Origin: JAJEEA01 sp965116765
GTDB lineage: Bacteria > Acidobacteriota > Vicinamibacteria > Vicinamibacterales > UBA8438
Direction of reading: 5' to 3'
DNA length: 64,000 bases
Assembly (NCBI GenBank): GCA_965116765.1
Contig: OZ220718.1
Coordinates: 2,294,001-2,358,000 of the forward strand
A program made the position numbers and the translations under genes. Shown here one piece after another: positions 44,015-51,900 of this stretch. Position 1 is the stretch's first letter; every line of letters starts with the position of its first letter. Under the pieces are notes generated by a model. It worked only from the letters and a program-made list of their open reading frames with translations, made no database searches and had not been told where the DNA came from.

Positions 44015-46374
44015 TCAGCGCGAGAACAGGTAGGTCATCTTGACGGCGAGCTGGCGGTTGCGGAGCCACGGCGCGTCGTAGTGGCGGTAGATGCCGGGGG
44101 TGTACTGCCACATCTCGTCGTACAGCCGCATCTCGTCGTAGGCGATGTAGATGTCGCTGCCGGGACTGTAGATCCAGTTGAACCGGACGCTGGTGCTGAG
44201 CTCCCCGGCCGTCGAGTTGTACTGGGTCAGGGTGCGCAGGGTCATCTCCGGCGAGAGGGCGAAGTCGAGGCGCAGCGACGAGAGGTCGGCGACGAAGTCG
44301 CCCCACGGCAGCTCCACGTCGTTGCGGTCGAACCGCAGCTCGGCGGCGATCCGGCTCGTGGCCCGCAGCCCCAGGGTGGCCGTGGTGTTGACGCGGGTGC
44401 CGCCGAAGAAGGTCTGCGGCGAGTAGCCCGCCTCGCCGTAGAGGCGGCGCGACGGGTCGCTGCGATAGCGGTAGTTCCACTCGCCGAAGCGGTACGTGCC
44501 GGGCGGAATCGTGACACCCTGGCCGTAGATGGTGAACGGGATGTCGAGCTGCTCGAAGTGGTCGTTGTACCACACGGTCATCGACGAGCCGTTCTCGAAG
44601 TAGGTCCCGATCATGTGGTGGATGCGCCGCGTCAGCAGCCGGTTGTTCTGATCGGTGGTGTAGGTGATGTTCCACATCGGGTCGAACATGCGGATGCCCC
44701 AGCGCCCCGGGCGGGGGTCCCACTCGCCGTGGAACTTCGAGGTGCGGATGCCGGTGCGGGGCACGAAGCCGACCTCGGCGTTGAAGTTCTCCTGCAGGTC
44801 GATGTACTCGGCGTAGACGCTCCACGACGGGCTCAGCCACGTGCCGCGGGCGTAGGCCGCCATGTCCCGCCCCGGCTCGCCGGGACAGCGGGCCCTCGTC
44901 GTGGAGCTCGCCCCGCAGAGCGCGGTCTCCGTCTTGGCGAGGAACCCGTTGATCGTGAAGTTGCGGTGCACGGCCAGGGTGGTGTCGGCGGCCAGCGTCC
45001 GGTTGAAGTGGGCGTCGTTGACGGAGTTCTTGTCGATGACGATGCCGCCGACCTTCGACCGCGCGAGGATGTCGCGGCTGTAGCGCCCGACGAAGAAGTT
45101 GTCGCCGGGGTTGCCGAAGGCCTCCTGCGTGGTGATGTTCATCGCCGCGATGTTGTGGCGCTCCACCTTGCCCGAGACGCGCGTGCCCCCGACGATGGGG
45201 ACCGGCTGGCCGCGGTCCGACAGCCCGATGCGCCGGGTGAAGAAGAGATCCGCGAGGCGGCTGAACCCGAGGACGCTCCGACGTTGAACATGCCGGCGTT
45301 CTCGAGGAAGAAGTCGCGCTTCTCGGGGAAGAACAGCGGGAACCGGGTCAGGTTGACCTGCTGCTCGTCCACCTCGACCTGCGCGAAGTCGGTGTTGAGG
45401 GTGACGTCGAGGTTGAGGCCGGACGCGAGGCCGTACTTCACGTCGAGACCGAGGTCGCGGAACCCGCTGCCGTCGAGCCCGCCGGCGGCCATCCGGTCCT
45501 GCCGTCCCCCCGTCAGCAGATAGGGGGTCACCCGCAGGTCCATGCCCTGGTCGACGGCGGTGATGCCGGTCATGGTCCCGGCCAGGCTCACCCGGGTCAG
45601 GGTGTACTCCTTCGAGATCGGCGACCAGTACACCTGCTCGTTCTTCCTGCGGATGTTCCGCATGAAGTTGACGCCCCACACCTGCTCCTCGTTCTCGGGG
45701 AAGCGCAGGGTGATCATGGGGATGGCGATCTCGGCCGTCCACCCCTCGGGGGTGCGGTGGGCCACCACGTCCCACACGCCGTCCCAGTTCACGTTGATGT
45801 TCGACGTGTTGGTGCCGCGCCAGCCCCCTTCGCCCTCCTCCGACACCTGCTGCTCGAGCTTCGCCCCGAGGGGGCTCGTCACGAACATGTAGCCGGACCG
45901 GCGGTCGTGGAAGGTGTCGAGAATGACCTGGAAGTTGTCCTCGTCGAGGAGCCGCAGCGAGTCGCGGCGCATCTCGGTCGCGATGACCGCCTCGGGGACC
46001 GAGTCGAAGGCCTCGACGCCGATGTACAGCGCCTGCGCGTCGTAGAGCAGGCGCACTACCGTGCGCTCGGTGGCCGGCTCGCCCTCGGCCGGCTCCTGCT
46101 GCACGAAGTCGTCGACGACGGCGGCCGAGAGCCAGACCTCCTCGTCGAGCCGGCCGTCCACGACCGGGGGCCGGTCGACGCGCCGCGGCTCCACCCGCAG
46201 CGACTGGCCCAGGGAGAAGCCGGCCTGCGGGGCGCCGCTCCCTTCGAGGACCAGCGGCTGACCGCCGGCCTGGGGGCCGTCGCCGTCCTCCGCCGGGGCC
46301 GCCGACTGGGCGATGGCGGGTACCGCGGCACCGACCAGGCAGAGTCCCGACACCAGTAACCAAGCTGTACGCAT
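44015..46374 (-). pseudogene. DUF5916 beta-barrel protein with one frameshift
   Basis: Read with one correction this is a full-length protein of about 785 residues: signal peptide (1-22), CBM9-like domain (VDGRLDEEVWLSAAVVDDFV), then a DUF5916 outer-membrane barrel ending in YLFSR. From 46374 the frame is intact to GMFNVG near 45282. It resumes one frame away as SVLGFSRLADLFFTRRIGL. One lost base around 45275-45282 explains the break. The family (DUF5916) lies in the outer membrane of Bacteroidetes and Acidobacteria and has no proven substrate. The start is probably leaderless (see the palindrome entry). Confidence 0.83.
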
Positions 46375-46379
46375 GTTGG

Positions 46380-46392
46380 GGCTATTATAGCC
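46380..46392. promoter_or_regulatory. Palindromic divergent -10 element
   Basis: GGCTATTATAGCC is a perfect 5-3-5 palindrome in the 35-bp gap between divergent genes. On the minus strand it contains a consensus TATAAT (46389-46384) about 10 bases before the DUF5916 ATG, which has no ribosome binding site. On the plus strand TATTAT (46383-46388) could serve the DinB gene. No good -35 box is seen. Confidence 0.5.
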
Positions 46393-46409
46393 GCGCGAAA
46401 GGAGAACCC

Positions 46410-46880
46410 ATGAAGGAACGCCTGCTCGGCGCGCTGAACGAGGCGCAGGAGTACTTCGACCGCAGCACCCGCGCCCTGACCGAGGACGACTCGGGATACG
46501 CTCCCGCGGAGGGCACGTTCACCGCGGCCCAGCACGTGGCGCACGCCGCCCAGACCATCGACTGGTTCGTCGAGGGCGCGTTCAGCCCGGCCGGGTTCAG
46601 CCTGGAGTTCGAGGCGCTCGATCGAAAGGTGCGCGAGGTGACGTCGCTCGCCGACGCCCGCGCGTGGTTCGCGCGAGCGGTCGAGCAGGCCCGGCAGGTG
46701 ATCGAATCGACGTCGGACGACGACTGGAGCCGCCCGCTGCCGGCCGGCCCCATCCTCGGCGGCCAGCCGCGCGCAGCGATCTTCGGGGCGATTACCGACC
46801 ACACGGCCCACCACCGGGGCGCGTTGACGGTGTACGCGCGGCTCCGCGGCAAGACCCCGCCGATGCCCTACATGGAGTGA
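46410..46880 (+). CDS. DinB-family protein
   Basis: The 156-residue four-helix-bundle protein has the metal-ligand histidines of the DinB/YfiT superfamily (AQHVAHAAQTIDW and TDHTAHHRGALTVY). Such proteins are metal-dependent hydrolases or thiol transferases, mostly of unknown substrate. AAAGGAG is well placed before the ATG. Confidence 0.87.
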   Translation: MKERLLGALNEAQEYFDRSTRALTEDDSGYAPAEGTFTAAQHVAHAAQTIDWFVEGAFSPAGFSLEFEALDRKVREVTSLADARAWFARAVEQARQVIESTSDDDWSRPLPAGPILGGQPRAAIFGAITDHTAHHRGALTVYARLRGKTPPMPYME

Positions 46881-46892
46881 GCGGACGTCCGG

Positions 46893-47273
46893 CTACCGGC
46901 GGGGCCGGTAGGTCCACTTCGTCAGCCGCAGAGCGCCGCCGGCGCCGTCGTGGAACAGCGTGCCGTTCAGACGCGTGACCTCTTCGATGCGCGCCTCGAT
47001 CCGGAAGTGCCCCTGCTCGGGGTGGGTCGCCTCGGCGACGAGCTCGAGGGTGTCGGGATCGAACTCGATGACGTCGAACGCCACGGTCGCGGGGTTCAGC
47101 ATCTCGCCGGTGATGGTGTCGCCGTCGACCTCGAACCGCACCGTCGAGGCGTCGTAACCGGACTCCGGAATCCACTGGCCAGACCACGTGCCGCGCAGGG
47201 CGTCGTTCTGCGCGAGGGCCGGCAGGGTCACCAGGAACGCTCCCAGCAGGAACCAGGCTCGGGTGGCTGTCAT
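46893..47273 (-). CDS. Small secreted beta-rich protein, unknown function
   Basis: The 126-residue product has a signal peptide (cleaved near ALAQ) and an all-beta pattern (LRGTWSGQWIPESGYDASTV, VDGDTITGEMLNPATVAF). It resembles small lipocalin-like or META-like domains but I cannot name a family. The ATG 47273 has GGAGG 8 bases upstream; the ATG two codons earlier is too close to it. Confidence 0.7.
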   Translation of the reverse strand: MTATRAWFLLGAFLVTLPALAQNDALRGTWSGQWIPESGYDASTVRFEVDGDTITGEMLNPATVAFDVIEFDPDTLELVAEATHPEQGHFRIEARIEEVTRLNGTLFHDGAGGALRLTKWTYRPRR

Positions 47274-47810
47274 GGCCATCTCCTCCCACGATGACGCGCT
47301 CAGGACACACCGCGGGCGCGTTGCAGACGGCAACGCCGCTCGCCGATCGAGGCAGAGCACCTCGCGGTGCGCCCGCGCTTCCGAGTTGCAGGTGACGGCG
47401 GCCGGCCGGCCGCCGTCCGATCCAAACCGCAGACCCCCGCTGAGGTCCCGGGCCGCGGCGGGTGCCGGCGGCCGGATCAGGAAGGCGGTGGACCCGCCTT
47501 CACGAAGAGTCTACGAAAAACCGGTCGGAGCGTAAAGATCCCGCGCCGGCGCGGCGGACGTGGCGAATCGACCGCATATCTCCTACACTCAAGGCGGCGG
47601 AGCGACGAGAACGAGGGGCCCCGTCGCCGACGTCCGCGATGAACGAGATGTCCACCGCCGGCCGGCCGGCGACGATGCCCGCGCCGGGGTGTGACCGGCG
47701 AGGAGCACGACGGAACCGGCCGGAGCCTGCCGGCGGCCCCCTCGCGGGCCGGCAACGGCCCCAAGTGGGAAACAAGTGGGAAAGACCCCGATGCGGATGA
47801 GGTAGCGACC
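47274..47810. other. 537-bp region without a supported gene
   Basis: No gene is supported. Notable is a tight direct repeat, AAGTGGGAAAC then AAGTGGGAAAG (47762-47783), about 30 bases before the PEBP gene start; it could be an operator or promoter element. Short GGCCGGCC-rich palindromes lie near 47660. Confidence 0.4.
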
Positions 47811-48380
47811 ATGCCAGCCCCCAGCCCGTTTGCCGCCGCCGGTCTCGCCCTCGCCGCCGGCCTGCTCGCCGCGTCCGCCGCGGGACAGCCGCGCGTCCAC
47901 GAGATACGCGTCGAGAGCCCCGCCATGGCCTCGGGCGAGACGATGCCGCGGCGGTACACGCCGGACGGACACAACGTGTCGCCGCCCATCACGTGGAGCG
48001 GCCTGCCGGAGGGCACCCGCGAGATCGCGGTGGTCTGCGCCGACTTCGGGGCCGGGAGCCCGCCGCCGTGGGTGCACTGGATCGTCTACGGCATTCCCGC
48101 CACCGCCGGCGGGCTGCCCGAGGGGCTGCCGATCCTGCCGGAGACGCCGATGCCCGCGGAGCTGGACGGGGCCATCCAGGGGCTGAACGGGTGGCGGCGG
48201 CCCTACTATCGGGGGCCGGCGCCGCCGGCCGGCACGCCGCACCTCTATCACTTCACGGTGTACGCGCTCGACGAGGCCCTGGGGCTCGAGCCGGGCCTCA
48301 CGCGCCGGAAGCTGCTCGAGGCCATGGAGGGCCACGTCATCGGGCGGGGCGACCTCGTGCCGGTCTACGAGCGCTTCTAG
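47811..48380 (+). CDS. Secreted PEBP-like protein (YbhB/YbcL type)
   Basis: The 189-residue product has a signal peptide (about 1-25) and the phosphatidylethanolamine-binding fold: NVSPPITWSGLPEGTREIAV, then WVHWIVYGIPATAGGLPEG and the ligand-pocket motif GPAPPAGTPHLYHF. The pocket usually has GxxPP.G.HRY; Thr-Pro-His-Leu-Tyr here fits. Bacterial members have no agreed role. Confidence 0.88.
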   Translation: MPAPSPFAAAGLALAAGLLAASAAGQPRVHEIRVESPAMASGETMPRRYTPDGHNVSPPITWSGLPEGTREIAVVCADFGAGSPPPWVHWIVYGIPATAGGLPEGLPILPETPMPAELDGAIQGLNGWRRPYYRGPAPPAGTPHLYHFTVYALDEALGLEPGLTRRKLLEAMEGHVIGRGDLVPVYERF

Positions 48381-48711
48381 CGTCCTGAACCGTGGTTCAC
48401 GGAACGACTCTAGGCGGCAGTTCTCCAGTGTTCACGGGCACTTGCAGCGATCCAGAGCTTTCGCGAACTTCACGGCCGGGACACCGGCAGCCCGTGGCGG
48501 ACCCCGCGCCGCGCCCGGGGGGCACAAGCAAAGGCCGGGACGCCCGCCTGACAGGACGCGAGGAGGGCACGCATTGGGGCATGAGCAACCGGCGAACAAC
48601 GCAATCCAGGGCAGTTGCGCCGCCGTTCGAATGCAACCGGGCCCTTCGCCGCGGGCCGCCGGCAAGCCCGGACGAACCGTCCATCCGGAAGTGACAAGAG
48701 AGGAGCGACCG
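48381..48711. other. 331-bp gap upstream of the GMC operon
   Basis: No gene is supported. The stretch should hold the promoter of the dehydrogenase operon; I find no convincing -35/-10 pair. Confidence 0.4.
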
Positions 48712-49470
48712 ATGAAGAACGAGGGTCCACAGCTCATCTCCCGGCGCGCCCTGCTGCGCCGCGCCGGCGCGGCGGCGGCCGGCGCGGCGGCCGGTACGGG
48801 CGTGCCGGCCGCGGCGGAGACGCCCGCGGAAACCGCCGCGACGACGCCGGCCGCACCGGCCCCGGGGGCTTCCCAGGCCCCCGCGCCGGAGCCGCCCCGC
48901 GCCGCCTGGGAGCAGTTGACGGCCGAGGAGGCGGATCTGCTCGAGGCCATCGCCGACCAGCTGATCCCGAGCGACGAGCTCGGACCGGGCGCGGTGGCGG
49001 CGGGCGCGGTGGTCTACATCGATCGGGCCCTCGGCGGCGCGCTGTCCGAATCGCGCGACGCCTACCGCGCCGGCCTCGCCGCCTTCGACCGCTACTGCCG
49101 GGCCTCGCGCGGCGCCCCGTTCCGCGAGCTCCCGCACGTGGACCAGGTCTCGGCCCTCATCGACGTCGAGACGGGCGCCGCGACCGGCGCGCGCACCGGG
49201 TTTGCGGGCAGCTCCGCCGCGTTCTTCGGCATGGTGCGCGGCCACGTGCTGCAGGGCACCTTCGGCGACCCGTACTACGGCGGCAACCGCGACTACGTGG
49301 GGTGGAACCTCATCGACTATCCCGGCGTGCGGACGGCGGTCTGGCCCCGGCTGCAGTCGCAGCTCGAGGCCGGGGAGCTCGAGCCGACCCGCCGCTCCGC
49401 CTACGACACCGAGTACTTCGACAAGGCGGTGGTCGACGCCGCGACCGGGGAGACGCGCCATGGCGACTAG
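48712..49470 (+). CDS. Gluconate 2-dehydrogenase subunit 3 family protein, Tat-exported
   Basis: The 252-residue protein starts with a twin-arginine signal (SRRALLRRAG, R11-R12) and an Ala/Pro-rich spacer. The Gluconate_2-dh3 domain follows (about 65-240: LLEAIADQLIPSDELGPGA to DPYYGGNRDYVGWNLIDYPG). This subunit chaperones and exports the GMC partner, whose gene overlaps it by 11 bases. GAGGAG lies before the ATG. Confidence 0.92.
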   Translation: MKNEGPQLISRRALLRRAGAAAAGAAAGTGVPAAAETPAETAATTPAAPAPGASQAPAPEPPRAAWEQLTAEEADLLEAIADQLIPSDELGPGAVAAGAVVYIDRALGGALSESRDAYRAGLAAFDRYCRASRGAPFRELPHVDQVSALIDVETGAATGARTGFAGSSAAFFGMVRGHVLQGTFGDPYYGGNRDYVGWNLIDYPGVRTAVWPRLQSQLEAGELEPTRRSAYDTEYFDKAVVDAATGETRHGD

Positions 49471-51166
49471 ACTGCCGGGAACCGACGTCGTCATCGTGGG
49501 GCTCGGGGCGGCCGGCGGCGTCGCCGCCCTTCCCCTCGCCGAGGCCGGGCTCGACGTGATCGGACTCGAGGCCGGCGGACGCCTCACCCGCCGCGACTTC
49601 GCCCCCGACGAGATCCGGAACAACGTGCGGGCCTGGCCGTTCTCGGTGCAGAAGTGCGCCAACGAGGTGCCGACCCTCCGGCGCACGCAGTCGGAGACCG
49701 CGGTCCAGGGCGGCGGCCACCCCATGATGAACGCCGTCGGCGGCACCACCCTGCACTACTGGGCCCAGAGCTGGCGGCTCAACCCGTGGGACTTCGAGGT
49801 GGTCTCGGCGACGACGCGGCGCTACGGCCGGTCGCGCCTGCCCGAGGGGACGACGGTCGAGGACTGGCCGTTCGGCTACGCCGAGCTCGAGCCGTACTAC
49901 GACCGGGTGGAGCACGAGATCGGGGTCTCGGGACAGGCCGGCAACATCGCCGGCCGGCGCGACGCGCGGGGCAACCCGTTCGAGGGCCCCCGCGCCCGCG
50001 ACTATCCGATGCCCGCCCTGCGGTGGACCGGCTTCCTGGAGGGCATGGCGGACGCGGCGCGCTCGCTGGACTGGCAGCCGTTCCCCGGCCCCGCCGCCAT
50101 CAACTCGCGCGCCTACCAGGGGCGCTCGGGCTGCATGTACCACGGGTTCTGCAATCGGGGCGGGTGCCACGTCGACGCGAAGAACTCGCCCGCGGTGACG
50201 ACGATTCCCCGGGCCGAGGCCACCGGGCGCCTGAAGGTGGTGACCCACGCCCACGTCCGGCGCATCGAGACCGACAACCGGGGCCGGGTGACCGGCGTCA
50301 CCTACGTGCAGGACCGCGAGGAGCTCTTCCAGCCCGCCCGGTTCGTGCTGCTCGCCAGCTACACCTACGAGAACGTGCGCCTGCTGCTGCTGTCGAAGTC
50401 GCGGGCGTGGCCCCTCGGCCTCTCGAACAACCGCGCGCAGGTCGGCCGGCACTACCTCAGCCACCACCAGGGGGCGGGGGTCACGGCGCTGTTTCCCTAC
50501 GACACGCACGCCTGGTACGGCCTGCCCGCGCAGGGCGTCGCCGTCGACGACTGGGCCGACGACAACTTCGACCACGGCGGCCTCGACTTCATCGGCGGCG
50601 GCAACCTCTGGGTCTACTCCGACCGGCGTCCGATCACGGCCGCGGGCATGAGCACGTTCGGGCGCGCCCCCGCGTGGGGCTCGGCCTGGAAGCGGTTCAT
50701 CCGGCAGAACGCCGACCGGACGAACAGCGCCTACATCCAGAAGACCACCCTGCCCTACGAGTCGAACTACCTCGACCTCGACCCGGTGGTCACCGACCCC
50801 GTCGGCGACCCGGTGATCCGGGTGACGGCCGAGTACAAGCGGAACGAGCTGGCCATCGCGGAGTTCCTGCAGGACAAGATGGAGCGGTGGTACCGCGCGG
50901 CGGGCGCGGTCGAGGTGCTGCGGGGCGGCCTCGGCGGGCAGATGGGGGTCTCGACCCACGCCTACGGCGGGACTCGCATGGGCGACGACCCCGAGACCAA
51001 CGTCGTCGACCGCTACGGGCTGTCGCACGAGGTGCCGAACCTCGGCGTCCTCGGCGCCTCGGTCATGGGGACGAGCGGGGCCCGGAACCCCACCCTGACC
51101 GCGCAGGCCCTGGCGTGGCGCACGGCCGAGCACGTGGTGAGCAACTGGCGTTCGATCGTGGAGTAG
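49460..51166 (+). CDS. GMC-family FAD oxidoreductase, periplasmic dehydrogenase
   Basis: The 568-residue flavoprotein has the FAD-binding VVIVGLGAAGGVAALPLAEA near the N-terminus and GGTTLHYWAQSWRL for the flavin loop. A Cys cluster (SGCMYHGFCNRGGCHVD) and the C-terminal GGTRMGDD...ARNPTLTAQALAWR complete it. It would oxidise a sugar or alcohol in the periplasm, feeding a cytochrome that is not encoded here. It has no signal peptide of its own and likely travels with the Tat-bearing subunit 3. Confidence 0.93.
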   Translation: MATRLPGTDVVIVGLGAAGGVAALPLAEAGLDVIGLEAGGRLTRRDFAPDEIRNNVRAWPFSVQKCANEVPTLRRTQSETAVQGGGHPMMNAVGGTTLHYWAQSWRLNPWDFEVVSATTRRYGRSRLPEGTTVEDWPFGYAELEPYYDRVEHEIGVSGQAGNIAGRRDARGNPFEGPRARDYPMPALRWTGFLEGMADAARSLDWQPFPGPAAINSRAYQGRSGCMYHGFCNRGGCHVDAKNSPAVTTIPRAEATGRLKVVTHAHVRRIETDNRGRVTGVTYVQDREELFQPARFVLLASYTYENVRLLLLSKSRAWPLGLSNNRAQVGRHYLSHHQGAGVTALFPYDTHAWYGLPAQGVAVDDWADDNFDHGGLDFIGGGNLWVYSDRRPITAAGMSTFGRAPAWGSAWKRFIRQNADRTNSAYIQKTTLPYESNYLDLDPVVTDPVGDPVIRVTAEYKRNELAIAEFLQDKMERWYRAAGAVEVLRGGLGGQMGVSTHAYGGTRMGDDPETNVVDRYGLSHEVPNLGVLGASVMGTSGARNPTLTAQALAWRTAEHVVSNWRSIVE

Positions 51167-51234
51167 GGAGCCCGCGCCGGCCAACGGGCGGACTCCCTGC
51201 GGATCGGTGGGCCGGAACGAAGCCGACTACGAGG

Positions 51235-51900
51235 CTACGCGAGCACTCGCAACACGACCCGCCGGTTCTGCGCGCGTCCCTCCGCCGTGTTGTTGGGGGC
51301 GACCGGCTGGTCCTCGCCGTAGCTGATGATGCCCATCTTGTGGAGAGGGAGCTGGTGCGCCTCGTGGAGATAGCGCCGGGCGTTGTCGGCGCGTTGCATG
51401 CCGAGGCGCGCATTGTTCGCGGCCGAGCCGGTAGAGTCGGTGTGCCCTTCGATCTCCACGAATGACGCGATCGGCAGCGCGCGGAGGTCGGCCACGAACT
51501 GGTCCAGATAGGCGCGGACCTCGTCGGGCAGGGCGGACTGCGAGATCCCGAACCCGGCGACGCCCTCGTCGATCACCATCTCGTAGACGAGGCGCCGGTT
51601 CGCGCTCTCCATGGTGTTGCCCAGCTGGTCGGCGGTCCTCTGCGCCATCTCCGCCGCCATCTGGGCCGAGTTGGCGCTGACGAACGCGTTCTGGGCGGTC
51701 TGCTCGACCGCATCGATGCGTTCCGCCTGTTGCTGTACGATGGCGTAGGAATCGTCCAGCTCGCCGCGCACCTCGGAGATCTGGGCGCCGACCTGCGCCT
51801 GAATCTGTGCGGCGGTGTCTTCGACGAAGCCGGTCGTGGCGATGCAGCCGCCCTGCAGGGCCGCGCCCAGCACCATCGCTACCGTTGCCGTAACTCGCAT
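51235..51900 (-). CDS. OmpA-family lipoprotein with coiled coil
   Basis: The 221-residue protein has a likely lipoprotein signal (LGAALQGGC, imperfect lipobox), a coiled-coil stalk (about 30-110) and a C-terminal OmpA/MotB peptidoglycan-binding domain (EIEGHTDSTGSAANNARLGM then QRADNARRYL). It would tie the outer membrane to the wall. GGGAGG is 6 bases before ATG 51900. Confidence 0.87.
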   Translation of the reverse strand: MRVTATVAMVLGAALQGGCIATTGFVEDTAAQIQAQVGAQISEVRGELDDSYAIVQQQAERIDAVEQTAQNAFVSANSAQMAAEMAQRTADQLGNTMESANRRLVYEMVIDEGVAGFGISQSALPDEVRAYLDQFVADLRALPIASFVEIEGHTDSTGSAANNARLGMQRADNARRYLHEAHQLPLHKMGIISYGEDQPVAPNNTAEGRAQNRRVVLRVLA

